Shown: positions 40,480 to 52,179 of the stretch, one piece after another
Numbering within the stretch: the first letter of the stretch is position 1
Layout: each line of letters opens with the position of its first letter
Source of the DNA: Dromaius novaehollandiae
Lineage: Eukaryota > Chordata > Aves > Casuariiformes > Dromaiidae
Direction of reading: 5' to 3'
Assembly (NCBI RefSeq): GCF_036370855.1
Contig: NC_088102.1
Coordinates: 37,485,835-37,549,834 of the forward strand
DNA: 64,000 bases
The notes under the pieces: generated by a model
The model's database searches: none
Told to the model about the DNA's origin: nothing
Seen by the model: only the letters and a program-made list of their open reading frames with translations
Made by a program: the position numbers and the translations under genes

Positions 40480-40690
40480 TCTGCAGCTCAGCCTCTTCTC
40501 CACAAAATAAGAATATGATGATCTAACCTAGGTGTTGTAAGGAAAAATTCAAAGCTCATTAACTGCCTGTGGAAGATGATGGTACCCTGAATACTGCAGA
40601 AGATCCTATGAGGAAATAAATGATAATTTGATATTGAAAGCAGAGCTTGTATGGTTTGTATAGTAAATAATGCAGAGGTCTATATGCATG
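40480..40690 (+). repeat. MIR-like SINE remnant
   Basis: A CTCAGCCTCTTCTCCACAAA block, then AATAAGAATATGATGATCTA, GTTGTAAGGA and AAAGCTCATTA-type sequence, follows the order of the MIR 3' half. It lies just past the 3' end of the unidentified minus-strand gene. Confidence 0.5.
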
Positions 40691-40949
40691 ATGAAGTGCA
40701 GAAAAGTAATTAATAGCTACCAAGTCATGTGCATGGGCTGTGGTCTCTGGAAAAATACAGGATGATTATTGGTTTAATGACTAGCATCGTGTACTCAGAC
40801 AGGGACCAAGTCAAGATGACATACACATGCACACACAACTCAATTCTGGCAATTCCTGACTTAAAAGAATTTGAAAGCTTTATGTTAATCTTACATTAAA
40901 GACAAAAACCTAAACTAGAAGAGACCCCTATACTTACAGGGGAGAGCTT

Positions 40950-40959
40950 TTTATTTATT
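40950..40959 (-). terminator. Overlapping polyadenylation signals (AATAAATAAA)
   Basis: On the minus strand two overlapping AATAAA hexamers lie 134-143 bases downstream of the TAG stop at 41,095-41,093. They are followed within about 25 bases by a TGT-containing stretch. They fit as the 3' end of the unidentified minus-strand gene. Confidence 0.6.
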
Positions 40960-41092
40960 CTCAGAACTGTTTGAAATAACCACTTTTAAAGAAGTCATTC
41001 AAGGACTAATATCAAATACTTTCTTGCAAAGTAGAATTCCAACATAAATCAAACTTGAATAAGATATGCATCGTTTACCTAATGTTTCACAT

Positions 41093-41265
41093 CTATTTTA
41101 ATTCCAGAAAAATCTTTAAGCTTCTTTTCCCTAGTATTTGCTTCATTCTGGTTGCCAAATCTGATCTTCTAAAATCCTCAGCGTATTTTTCTGCAGTTAA
41201 CGTTCTTGCAGAAATAACATTTGAAGAAGCTGATGTGTTATTTCTTAATATTGTAAATCCTGTAC
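41093..41265 (-). CDS. Unidentified minus-strand gene, terminal coding exon
   Basis: The acceptor TTCAG at 41,270-41,266 is followed by two bases that complete a Ser codon with the A left by the exon at 45.8 kb. Then come 56 codons and TAG. The segment is basic and helical, with TLTAEKYAEDF near its middle and KQILGKRSLKIFLELK at the end. It retains CG dinucleotides in ACG and TACGC, unlike the CpG-poor flanks. The antisense frame is also open, but the minus reading is preferred because of the acceptor, the phase fit and the AATAAA signals about 135 bases downstream. I do not recognise the family. Confidence 0.6.
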
Positions 41266-44200
41266 CTGAAGCTGTAATCCCAGATTCATTGTGTATATAT
41301 ACATTATATATAAACACATATAGAGACATTATATCTATAAAGAACACTGAGCTGATTGGCCGAAACCTCGTACTACTCAAACTGTTCTACACATCTTCGA
41401 GCATTAAAGTTACACTACTGATATAATGTTCTTTTTGAAGATGTACAATATGGTAGTGAACTTCAGTTTTATACAGAGGCAATTGCTAGCCTGTCAATGA
41501 ATATAAGCTATTTCAGTTTCTGTGGCATTGCGATTCTTTGTGGTAATGTGGCACTGTAAAATTGCTCTCCTCATGTGGCTTCTCTAACCCAGTTTGCAGT
41601 AGTTTGCCGAAGAAAGCTGTACTATAGTATCACCTGGTGGCCAAAAAGGAAACTCCATAATCACAGAGTTTGAAGGCAATTAGTTGTTTTCCCTCAAAGA
41701 GAAAGTAAAATTCATTTGGTTTTTAATCATGAACAAACTTAAGTCAATCATTAGAGTCTGAGGACAAAGGAATTACTTTTTGATGAGAAGAATTAAAATG
41801 AAATATTAAGAAAACAAGCATAGATACAACCTTATTTTGTTTTAGAGGCTGTAACTATTGCTTTAGTTTTCTGCATTAGACAGAAGAGCTTAAAGAAGTG
41901 TTCCCTTAGCAACTTCTAGGTGTCTAATACAGTTTACTTCTCATGCATTAGTATTGGTTTTCTTCTTTCTCAAATCATTGATTGGCATTTTCTCACAATG
42001 TCCCAGTAAACAGTGGAAAACTGAAAGAACAGATACAATGTGTTTCTGCCATACTGAGGCCATGCAATGTTTTCTTAAAGGAGCTATAAGTATGATTTGT
42101 GACTGTTAGTTTTATTTATAAGCTATCAGTCCTAGTCCAGATTCATAGGAACTTGGCAATATAACCAGAGCCACGTTTTTAAAGAGAGTAATAAAGAAGC
42201 AGAGATACAACATAAATGCAAATCATTCCTTATTCTGAAGGGGCAAACTTTCAATTACTAAGAATGGGATTTTCAAAAACACTCAGCACAACCTTTTTCT
42301 GTCCTTCTGAAAGGAAAAAATCCCATTCAGGTGATAAGAACATTTATTCCTACACTAACTGCTGCTGGTTAATATTAACGACAGTTTAATACTCTCTTGG
42401 CCATAATAAAGAAGCTATTCCCTTTTCATGTCAGTTTTTGCATCCAGGCAGTGCCACAGCTTTCACCTGAATTTCTCTTTATTTGTATTATGAGGGTCTG
42501 TGGGAACAGGAATTTTAGTCAATTCACCTAGAAACAAAGTACATTAAGCTCAGCATGTTAAACTTGGAATTAAACTGAGAACTGAACTAATGCTCCCATC
42601 AGAAACAAAGTGGCCTTCGTTCTTTACTAAGCCTTCTCCTCCCCACCCCCAAGTCACAGCATCCAGACAGGTTTTATTTCGTGTTCATCACCTTTGATGC
42701 CTTAGTTCCTTCACCTTAACTTTACCACATAAATCCAATTAGACAAGCCTTGTGCAAGAGATGCATCAAGGTAACGGGCAGCAGGTTTATATGAGATCTC
42801 ATGAACCCCTGAGGACAGGAAACTCCTGATTTTTGCTGTTAGCTGGGGTTAGGGACAGCATTTTCCCACCCTCTTTGTTTTACATGCCCCTAAAACAAAT
42901 GCCAAATGGGGGAAGAGAAGTTACTTTAAGATACCTGCAAATACCGTAAGTCAAGCAGCCTGTTGGACTCAAGTGTGTTTGTGCGTGTAGGGGTGGTGGT
43001 GGTGTTCCAATAAAAACTACACATCACAAGCTGGGAGGGACATCCGATGTTAATCTGTAGTAGTAGCTTTTTAAAATAAAATGGAAGCAATACTGTGTAA
43101 GAGTGGAAACAAGCTGTAATCACTTCTATGTCAGAGTAACCATTTCCCATGGAAATAGTTCCCACGCCTATTACTTAACTTACAAGGATGATGATATGTT
43201 ATGCAATACGTAACCTTGATCTTTTTGTTTAAGGCACTCCTTGTTTGTGTACAAGTTTTAGATGTGTTCCATGTACATTTCTATTCTAAAGTGCTCATGT
43301 CTGCTACTTTATCAAACTCAAGCTAACCTCAAACATCCTTCTTGTAAGACCTCCTGATTAAATGAAATCCTATAACTTGCTGAGCAGCAGAGGATGTGGC
43401 TGAACACACACCAGCTGTGTTTATATCTATGCTTTGATCCATAAGTTGATAAGGAACCAAAATACTCATTAACTTCAATGAGTATTTCCCTTCTTTAAGG
43501 GAGCACAATTAAAGCCATGCAAACTATGGTTCAGATTTGAGTGTTTTTATACACCTATCTTCCATTCATAGTTTAAGTTCATCTATTTAAATCTTTTTGC
43601 TCAATTTGAAAGATGAAGCTATATCTTACTTGAAAAAAGTGTAAATGGTAATAAAACTGTAGGACATTTTTTCTTTATTAATATTCAGTAATCATGGTCA
43701 TCCAGCCATTGAGACCAGACTGCTCTACATATCCACTGACATTTTTATGAAAAACATGGCATCTTGACTCATAAGACAATTTGCATTGTGATGCTTTTCC
43801 TAACTTCAGTCTTTAAACCATCCTGAAATTGTTGCTTCCTCTGTCTAGCAGCATAAGGACAAAGAAATTCCATAGCTGGTATAAGTAGCTATGGGACAAT
43901 TGTGGCAGCGGGCATTTTCTGGTAGCACTGAAAAAGAACAGGGGCATTAGACTCCTCTCCCCTGCTTTTCATGTTGCTGGCAGAGAAGGTAATTGGGAGA
44001 CAGGAAACACAAACAGGATTTCCCAAGCACCAGTGTTGCTGTTAGAGCAAGCTAGTGTTGCTGGCAACTGATGTACATCAGAGTATCAGGACAGCAACAA
44101 GCTGGGAGGAAGAAACCAGCTGGAAGAAAACACATTAAGAGACCAAAAAAGCTGCAGTTAGACATGTATTCAAATCATCCTATTTCATAAGACAGTTAGC

Positions 44201-45786
44201 TCATCACCTTCAGTAGTGGTTAGGAGTTCTCCTAATACTTTTGGATTTAGTGTTTGGAATATATTTTTGAATTAAACTTATATGGAGACAGTACATGCAT
44301 TGATGCAAGAAAACAAAATACATATGCAGAAGCTTAAACTGGGGGGGAGGGGAAGGATGGAATGAGAATACAAGTTGCAGATTAGAGGCAAGATCTGGAA
44401 AAAAAAAAAAAAGGAGAAATGTGATAGAGACAAGCACGGAGTAAAGCACTCCAACAAGGATAATCAAGCAAGTTACTACACCTGGGGGTACCAACAGGCA
44501 GAAAAAGGCATTGGGCTATTATGGATTGGAAGTCTTTCTACTATATTGCTCCACTACTGAGACTAAAGTTTCAATAGGAGTACTGTTTTGGTGTCCAGAT
44601 TTGAGCACCCTTCTCAATAAACACATGGATCAACTGGCAGAATCCACAGAAGAATGGCAAGATTGACCAGAGACCTAGGCTACAGGGTTTACACAGAACC
44701 ATCAAACTGCAGTCATTTTTATTAGAGAAGACTGAGGGAGACATACTACTACCACCAATAAAACCTACTTCATTTGCAAGCATCCATAGTTTGGAAACTA
44801 CATCTGTCTGCTGTGTTAGCATACCAGCAGCTTAAAGTGGTTTTAAAGCCAGCCTAGCACTCATCCTTTCTGAGACAAGTCTCTCTCCCACACCAGAGCA
44901 TTAGCCACCAAGGATTTGGCAAGACTAGGAAATGTGGGTGGTCAGGCCTCAGCAGAGATATCCAGCTTGCTTCCCTGATTTGAGGTCCAATGGTTTCCCT
45001 CCTCTCAGCCACTCTGGAAGATTTTATACTTCCTCTGTCTTTGATTAACAAGAAGTGAGAAAGCGGTTACCTTATGCCAGACTTGTAGCTAGTCTCACAT
45101 TGTTGTGGACTATATTGGAAAGCATTAGAATATTGTCTAGTATCTTTTTCATTATCTACCTTACTTAAGGCAGCAAGATTTACTTAGTAATTTCCTCAAA
45201 TAAAGTCAAAGTAGTTATTAACCTGTCTACAATCATTTGTGCTTTTGAGCAATGAACATTTGAAATCTTTTTAGCTTAATTTGAAGGCTTTTCCAGCAGT
45301 GTTTTATTCAAAGCTCACCAAAAGTAAAGAAAAGCAATCTTTGATTTGAACACACTTTGTTTCAAACTCACCTTTCACACAGGTTCCTTGTGAGATAATA
45401 AGGAAACAGTAAGACGTATTTCACTGTCAAACCCAATTTCTTTCTCACATAAGTAACTGTTTTGGTGTTTACAGAAGTATATGGGTTCAACTGAAAAAAA
45501 GAATTAGAACTACCATCTTCCTAAAAAATGATTTTAAGTTACATGATAAGAGACCACCCTTCTTCCAAGGTTTCATTTCATGGAAAAGAAGTATCAGCTG
45601 GGTATTTGAGGTAAGAGAAACAGCATCTTTTCTGTTACCTGGTTGATTATCTTAAAAATATTTTTTCCCCCCCACTATCTTTTACAGACCATATTGCAAT
45701 TTAGCCAGCAGGAAAAGTCATCGTAAAAGCTATGTAGTTTTCCAATACTTCAACTGTAATGAAATTAAAGAAAGAGCAGGACTTAC
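41266..45786 (-). other. Large intron of the unidentified gene
   Basis: This is about 4.5 kb between the 94-base exon and the terminal exon. It contains the CR1 at 44.6 kb and AT-rich sequence. A further exon cannot be excluded but none is supported. The phases of the flanking exons already match. Confidence 0.4.
44560..44790 (+). mobile_element. LINE CR1 3' fragment
   Basis: The order TACTGTTTTGGTGTCCAGAT, a TTCTCAATAAACACATGGA block, a GAATCCACAGAAGAATGGCA block and AGAGAAGACTGAGGGAGAC matches CR1 C-terminal coding sequence in sense orientation. It is diverged and truncated. Confidence 0.7.
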
Positions 45787-45880
45787 TATAGCACTCAGCA
45801 TATCCAGAATCGGCATATCCAGAGATTTTACATAAGGGGAAGGTCTGACCTTTAAGCAAACAACATCCACTCTGACAAAA
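45787..45880 (-). CDS. Unidentified minus-strand gene, internal exon (94 bases)
   Basis: The acceptor (GGGTCTCAG) and a GTAAGT donor at 45,786-45,781 flank 31 codons plus one base. In the frame set by the upstream exon it reads FCQSGCCLLKGQ at the start and ISGYADSGYAECY at the end. It is rich in Cys and Gly, with no stop. A second frame is also open, so the reading depends on phase continuity with 46,107-46,187. The function is unknown; the Cys pattern matches no zinc-finger spacing I recognise. Confidence 0.65.
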
Positions 45881-46106
45881 CTGAGACCCAAGTGAAGAAA
45901 GTAATTCTCTCTAGCAGTTGCCACTGTTCACACTTGAAGGATGCTTGCAAAGAATCAAGTAATATATTAGCAAAGAGAACTAGCTGATGCAACGCTGAAC
46001 CAAAATGACCTACTACTGTTGTTACACTGAAGAGAGTTATGTTTCATCATGTGTTGGCATGCTCTGAATATCAATAGCTAGAACACTAAATACATTATGC
46101 ACTTAC

Positions 46107-46187
46107 CTTCAGTGATGAATCAAAGTGTTTCTGATTCCAGAGATAATAGTATTTAGTTGTAGCAAGAGTAGCATATGATGAAGCCTT
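46107..46187 (-). CDS. Unidentified minus-strand gene, internal exon (81 bases)
   Basis: This is a symmetric 27-codon exon between the acceptor CCCCTGCAG and the donor AAG then GTAAGT (46,106-46,101). Only one frame is open through its full length. It starts KASSYATLATTKYYY and ends HFDSSLK. The combination of two strong sites and a single open frame makes this one of the best-supported exons outside BMF. It enters and leaves in phase 0, matching its neighbours at 47.1 and 45.8 kb. Confidence 0.7.
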
Positions 46188-47099
46188 CTGCAGGGGCCCA
46201 TACACATATAATAGAAAGCAGGATAATTAGAAAATGGAAAAAACATGGGGCAAGGGGAAGCGCAAGGCACTGAAATTATCACAAACACCACCTGAGGCAA
46301 GAAGTCCCTTTCCTATACATGCTCTGACTGACTCCCTGTCGACTTCTAGGCCCCACTAACTGTCCTGACCTTGCCCACTGACTAAGGAGCCTGATGAGAC
46401 CAGCTAGCTTAGGTGATACATGCAAGCTTAACGACTAAGGTGTTCAGGTGGTCTAGTCGTCTAATTTACTGCATAAGGAGAAATTGGTGAGCACAAAATT
46501 AACCTCCTTTTGTAAACTGACTCCTTTGATCAGTCAGTGATCAGTCAGTTGGCCACATACATATGCCCTTAATGTATAGCTTTCATATCTCCTGTGCAGG
46601 TGTCCATTCTTCTTCCAGTCATTCCTACCCATGAAGATTTTTAGGTCTAAGAAATTCAGAAAACATTTTCCTTGAAGTTTAGGCTATGCTGAGCCAGTCA
46701 CAGCTATAAGCTTAATCTTTGCTAGAGAAAAGAAGTCTACAAAGTGAGATGGGAGCAGAGTAAGACTATAAAAGAGTGAAGTTTACTGTATGATGAGCCT
46801 TGAAATTACAGAGTTCCTGACTTTGTGGACATTTAGGTATTTGTTATTTAACAATCTTTAGCACACTTTCTAGTGTACAGGACATTAAATTTCAACCAAT
46901 GCCACTTTCTTTCTCAATCTCATACGTCTGTATCTGTCACAAAGGCTAACTTACTGAATAATGAACACCAAAGATATTCTGCAAAATTATGTTCACCATA
47001 TTGATTGATTTCTGACATTTTGAACTGCAAATAAAACTTTTTTCCATGACTTATTCTATGCACATTGCTTTCATAGGATGAGAATATATCTATTAGTAC

Positions 47100-47242
47100 C
47101 TGTGAATGTAGAGAATGAAAATAGTGTTCCAAGGTATTTAGGGAATTAAAATACATTTTAACTAGTGTTGTAGCAGCAGGTGTCATTCTGCTTTCTACAT
47201 CATCCAGCATACTTGTAGAAAGAGCAAGCAGGGGCTTCAATT
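47100..47242 (-). CDS. Unidentified minus-strand gene, internal exon (143 bases)
   Basis: After the acceptor TTTCTGCCAG, two bases complete a Lys codon with the A of the exon upstream. Then 47 codons run to CAG and the donor GTACTA (47,099-47,094, weaker than consensus). The product starts LKPLLALSTSMLDD, has VESRMTPAATTLVKMYFNSL in the middle and ends EHYFHSLHSQ. It is clearly protein-like, amphipathic and probably helical. No family is recognised. Confidence 0.7.
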
Positions 47243-48589
47243 CTGGCAGAAATGACAATGACTCAGAGATGTGATGCCTAGCTCAAATTGAACATATATG
47301 AAGAAGGATGATTCATTTTTCATTATTTGAATAAATCTGGATTCAGTCTCTAATATTAGTGTACTACCTGTTCAAACCCAAAGAAGAACCTAACTGCATA
47401 TTCCTGATTAAGGCAAAGTACTTCATACTAAAAAAACAAGTGTACATTCTTATTTTCAGTAAAAATCCCATTCTCTTTATTAATTAGAGAAGTTTTAAAA
47501 GATTTGGAAACATTTACATGCACAAAACTCTAAAAGGTTTGGGTTTTTAAAGAAAAAATTAAGTTAGTGGAGCCTGAAACTTTCTAAATTATCGATGACT
47601 CCTAGCAAGGGTAGCGTGGGGCTGTCACTCTAGCACTGTGCCACTGCCCAAAGCTCCTCCGGGCCTGCCTGCACTCACAGCCATGCTGGAAAAGGCTAGT
47701 GTGGTGGGTTTCACTCTTTCTCATTTTCTTTTCCCCTTTCCTTTACAAGCCTTTACCCCGGCTCAGGAGGCACTGTTCTTCCTCGACGCTGAGGCAGTCC
47801 AGCTCCTGTAAATTGCCATTGCTGCCAACTTGATTTGATGTTGCCCAATACCTAGAGCTCTTCAGGCTTTTTGTTCTTCTGCCTGTTGTAGACCACAGGC
47901 AGAGGCTGCCTGAACTCAAGGGAGGTGTGATGCATTTATTCCCCTACTGTAGCAGACAGCTATTTCTATCCTCTGGTTTTATTAACAGTTTCTCCCTCAC
48001 AGCAAGGAGCAGCAAGCAGGAAAGACAGAAGTCACCTGCCCAGCTATTTTGCAGTATCAATATTACTATGACTTGGATGCTTGAGATACACTCAAACCTC
48101 AGCTCCCCTGGAGGGAAATGCTGCTATTCTGAATGTCTTAAAATGCCCCCATCTCTTTCTCTCCCAGATTTCAGTGCCACCACTTTGCTGTTTGTTTCTT
48201 TAGGGACTTTTCACACAAAGATTCCCAGAGGTTTCTTCTCTTCCACACACAGATCACATGATTCCTGCAAGGCCGCAGAAGTACAGCTGCAGCAGCATTA
48301 GCTTCATCTGTTTTTTTCAGAGAAAAACCCTCTTATCTGCCCCTTGTCCTAAGGATCTCTATGGGCAGCGTTTTGCTCCTAAGTAACCTCAGGCAGAATG
48401 GAAAAGCCCTTCCCTTATGACCAGTGCTGTAACTCGAAAGAGAGAATACTTCCCGTCTCATGAAAGCCTAACCGTTACACATGCTACGGGATCTTTCCAT
48501 AATCAATAACCGTAGATCTGTGCTTTCGTACTATTAACTATGACATCATAATTACATCAGTCCACACCTGTGCTACCCTCTTATGCCCT

Positions 48590-48790
48590 CTGCAGACCGG
48601 ACGTTGGGCCTGGGGTGTCTCTGGAGCGGTTAGTTCGCATTTGCCTCTCCCTTGCCCCGTGGGGAACCTGCCAGGGCACAGCAGCAGCGGCCTGCAAAGC
48701 TCCCCAGGGCGAGCTGGGGCGAGCGCGGCAGGGGTTTGCCCCCCAGGCTCTGCTCACGAGCTGCGCGCCTGCTTCTGCAGCAGAAGGTGC
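48590..48790. other. Isolated CpG-rich patch
   Basis: This short GC- and CG-rich block lies in the intron between the 48.9-kb and 47.1-kb exons, inside otherwise AT-rich DNA. It may be part of an undetected LTR or an internal promoter. No splice or TATA element decides which. The plus-strand frame here is a composition artefact. Confidence 0.35.
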
Positions 48791-48898
48791 CTCTGTAGGA
48801 CAGTTATGTCTGTTCCACTAATTGTGCCATATGAGGCACCAAAATAAATTTGAAATAGCTATATTTCTCCATCTGTCAGTGATGATAAAGATACATAC

Positions 48899-49113
48899 TG
48901 AGTGGCATCTGGCCAGGTTGCCCAGCCAGCCAGTTGCTCAATAAATGCAGGTTAGCGTTTGTCCGATGCAAAATTTGAATGAAATAAGCAACAGGTATGT
49001 ACCATTTCTTTAGGAAATGGTCAGCGCATCTCAGCATGAGCAAATGTATATTGAGGCTGAAAGTATCAAGGAATTTGAGCGGCAATGTATTAATATATAT
49101 TAATAATTTATTA
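48899..49113 (-). CDS. Unidentified minus-strand gene, internal exon (215 bases)
   Basis: The donor GTATGT is at 48,898-48,893, leaving phase 1. The acceptor is either TTTCAG at 49,119-49,114 (exon as given, 71 codons) or a second TTTCAG giving a start at 49,056 in the same frame. The product is leucine-rich and helical: PLKFLDTFSLNIHLLMLRC, then HFLKKWYIPVAYFIQILH, then LLSNWLAGQPGQMPL. CG dinucleotides are retained in CCGCTC, GATGCGCT and CATCGGAC, as expected for coding sequence. The protein was not identified; I considered and dropped several DNA-repair and meiosis families (see rejected list). Confidence 0.65.
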
Positions 49114-50830
49114 CTGAAATCAGATATTTGTATTCTTTTAGGAAAAAAAACCATTTTATTTGGAGTCTAGGTCCAGGAAGCCCCAATAATGCATTTGAGA
49201 AAATAGCTGTAACATAGAGTACACTAGCGGGAATATAGTAACTGCATTGTTATTATTCAACAGTGGGAGAGATATAAAACACAGATATACAGTACACAGA
49301 TACATAATTTACATCCCTGCATCAAATATTTATATAAGTTAAAAATGACAGCGTGCAACTGTGTATTTGTTATTTGTGTATTTATCAGACTCGATAACAA
49401 GCCTGACTTTTTTAAATTAACATTTCTTTTCCTTGCAGCACGGTTCTGGGCAGCAAACCTACATTTTAAGTTTTTGACACCTGCTTTAAATCCAGTCTTG
49501 TAAAAAAAAAAAAAAGTTTAGGTTCTAGTTGCACAGTAGTCTGTCTTTGATTAAATAAGTGATTGCTATTGTAGCGATATGCCCACAAGAGGGCATTTCA
49601 CTAATTGTGAAATGCCTGGTAGTAATCTCTCACAGTGCTACGCTGCTTTATAGCAGACTTTTATTTTTACTTTTATCATCTTTCTTTGTCTTTTCCTATC
49701 ACACTGGAAATGTTGTACCATTGTTTGTTAATTAAATGGCATCCTTTTATGTGTAGGTTCTTACCCATCTAATAATTGCTGGCTGAAAGCAAATGAAATG
49801 AATGATGGAAATTAAAGATGACCATCAAGCTAAGATATATTGAGCTTGTTTCTGCTTAGAAAAGGAAGCAAGGGCTGAGAGGCAAACAGATAAAGAGGAG
49901 AGGAAATACCTGTGGCATAAATAAGATGAAAAAATGGAGGAGACAATGACAGTCATCGAAAAAGCAGAAAAAAATACAACTACTAAAATTCTCATCTGAA
50001 AAATTAGCAATTAATTATGTCATCACAAAAAAGGGGAATTTCTAAGCCTTTGAAATGCATGTGTTTCAAAAAAGCAGTAGTCTGAGGATGAAACCCATGA
50101 AAAAAGATGAATGCATGAATACAATGTTGATTTTCCTTAACTATTGCATGTGTCTTTAGATTGCCAGAGGTTGCAACAGAGAAGCTGAAAAGACATATTT
50201 GGATAGCAGCTTCATTTTCACCTCTCTGACCTCCTCTACCAGTTTTCACAGAGGATTGGTTAGAAGCTGTGTTTTCCATGCAGATATGCAGGCCTGATTA
50301 GTCAGATTGTGGATGACTGATCATTTTGCCTATCTCCAAAGTGTTTATTCCTTATTCTTCATTTCCTACTCTTTTGGGCAATGGGGAATTTATTGGCTTA
50401 AATTGTTGGAAAATGTATTATTATTTTAATTTTGATCATACTATATTCTGGAGCACCCCTGCCACAGTGGTAGAAAAGATGCTTTTTGTTGCTTCAGAAA
50501 TAACTATTGCTATTGCTGACATCAATAGGAGTTAAAATTTTGCAAGCAAAGAACAGTATATGGTATTACATGCAGAAGTAAAATTGGGTCAGCTAGTCAG
50601 CATGTTTATAATCTCATTTAAAATGAGATTTATGCTTGGCCAAGGGATTCTCCTCTGTCTCCTTACAAGGGAAAAGTAGGCCTTCATAAATCCTAGGCCG
50701 GTTACTGAAGCTGATCAGAGGTACCAAGTTAATTGGTTCTTGTTACGGATCTCTTCTGAATTTCTCTCTCTCTCAGAGCACGGATTTCATGTAGAGGGTA
50801 ATGGCTGTTTTACCTGATGCTAGTTAGGGT

Positions 50831-51359
50831 TGTTGCAATCTGCAGTAGCAAATTGTTATGTTCTCCCATCTCACTCACTCACTGTGACCGCGAGGTGGGG
50901 AAGGAGGGTCGGATACTGGCACAGAGAGACACTCAAGACATGTGAAGGGTTAAACAAAGTAGACTTAATGAAGGACTTACTCTCCAAACTGCACCGGGAG
51001 CCCCGGGAACGGTGCGGAGGGGCTGCTGGTGGGGGCTGCTGGACGGATGGGCGGGACGCCCAGGCAGGACTCGCTGTGGCATATCCTAGGGGCCCCTTTT
51101 ATCTGCTAGAGCTCTTTCCTTATCTCAACTACGCAATGCTTGAGCGGTTACTGGTTGCAAAGCATCTGGAAATTGTTGGCAAAACAAAATACGCATGTCC
51201 AGCCCTGGCCAGTTTGGGTCGGTTTCAGAAGAGCACACTCGGGGGCTACTCTCAGTTCTTCTGTCAGTACTGGAGCCCTTGCCAGATCCTCCGCGGGTGT
51301 CCTGGCTGCCCTCAGAACCAGGGAGAAGCAGGAATGAAGCTAGCTACCCTTCACTAACA
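50831..51359 (-). mobile_element. Solo LTR of an endogenous retrovirus
   Basis: This is a 529-base block, GC-richer than its AT-rich flanks. Its minus-strand ends are TGTTAG and GCAACA, giving the TGTT...AACA inverted termini of an LTR. Reading minus there is a TATA-like AGATAAAAGG (51,104-51,095), a GC-rich stretch, then a degenerate polyadenylation-signal region (TTCATTAAGTCTAC, 50,971-50,958) followed by TGTCTTGAGTGTCTC. No internal gag, pol or env sequence adjoins it, so it is a recombined solo LTR. The plus-strand 175-codon frame across it is spurious. I find no clear target-site duplication. Confidence 0.75.
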
Positions 51360-51680
51360 GAGCTGTTCAGCAGTGTTTACTTAAGCATATTGTTACTCCA
51401 CATCATTCAGTAGAAAAACAAGTTCCTTTTAGGGTCAGCCTAAATATGGCAAGTGTGATGAGAAAAGAAAAAAAATCACAAGGTAATGATACTGAAATCC
51501 ATACTTGAAAGCATACGTTATCACATCCATATCATAATGAAGATGTACCTATGCTAAATCAAATTTGCATATTCAACTCGAATTCTCAAATTTCCTAATA
51601 TTTAAGGGCTTGACTTTGCAACCACAAAGTTATTTTAACATGACTGCTTTTTAAATTAATATTGAACAGTGAAACATGTA

Positions 51681-51735
51681 GGTAGATGGATACATACAGA
51701 TATATACAGATACATACAGATATACATATAGATAT
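51681..51735 (+). repeat. ATACAGAT-type short tandem repeat
   Basis: An imperfect array of ATACAGAT, ATATACAGAT and ATACATACAG units, about 55 bases. Confidence 0.85.
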
Positions 51736-52101
51736 AACCCAATTGTCTAAATAAGGGACAAGACGTTCACAGTTTTCACTCTCTATCTGATCCAGTTTTC
51801 AGCTTTGGGAAGAGAACACTGTGCCTCTTCACAATGTGTTTATATCTAAAAGATTATCTTTTCAGTGACAAGGACTAAATATTTTCTATTAAGTGAACAA
51901 AAATTCTGACTATGCTATGTGGGCTATTTAAATATCCCAAGTGCGTAATATCCAGCCTATGAGTCTAAGCACGTGACATCTCTAATTCAGATCATTAATT
52001 CTGGGAGGAAGCCTGCATGCCTAAAAGGAGGGTGTTCTGCTCTGACTGAAGTTTCTTTGAGCTATTGCTACAACAACATTTAGCAGCAAACAGGAACTTA
52101 C

Positions 52102-52179
52102 TGTCTGTGCAAGCCTATCCAATATCCTTCCTTGTATTGTGCATCTTTTATTAGGAAATATCTTATCATGAATCTTCAC
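52102..52179 (-). CDS. Candidate upstream exon (78 bases), minus strand
   Basis: This is a 26-codon symmetric segment ending at a GTAAGT donor (52,101-52,096). It reads VKIHDKIFPNKRCTIQGRIL and then six more residues ending AQT. The acceptor TAG at 52,182-52,180 lies a few bases after a better-looking TTTTTCAG, which weakens the call. It would follow the 53.9-kb exon directly in phase 0. The residues look like beta strands, but no domain is assigned. Confidence 0.4.

Larger units (their letters stand above)
15300..40900. other. Gene-free stretch
   Basis: I see no exon with two convincing splice sites and no recognisable protein on either strand. Contents are AT-rich single-copy-looking DNA, the inverted repeat pair at 15.7 and 16.8 kb, MIR-like pieces, a (GA)20 tract at 30.1 kb, a CA-rich patch near 34.64 kb and a C-run near 35.13 kb. 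Frames at 36.9-37.3 kb open on both strands are a purine-rich tract, not a gene. Short conserved non-coding elements or a lncRNA could be present but cannot be recognised from one sequence. Confidence 0.6.

Noticed and set aside
41055..41426. 123-codon plus-strand frame
   Set aside because: Antisense to the terminal exon, which has the acceptor, phase match and downstream polyadenylation signals on the minus strand.
50830..51357. 175-codon plus-strand frame
   Set aside because: It coincides with the solo LTR and has no protein similarity I recognise.
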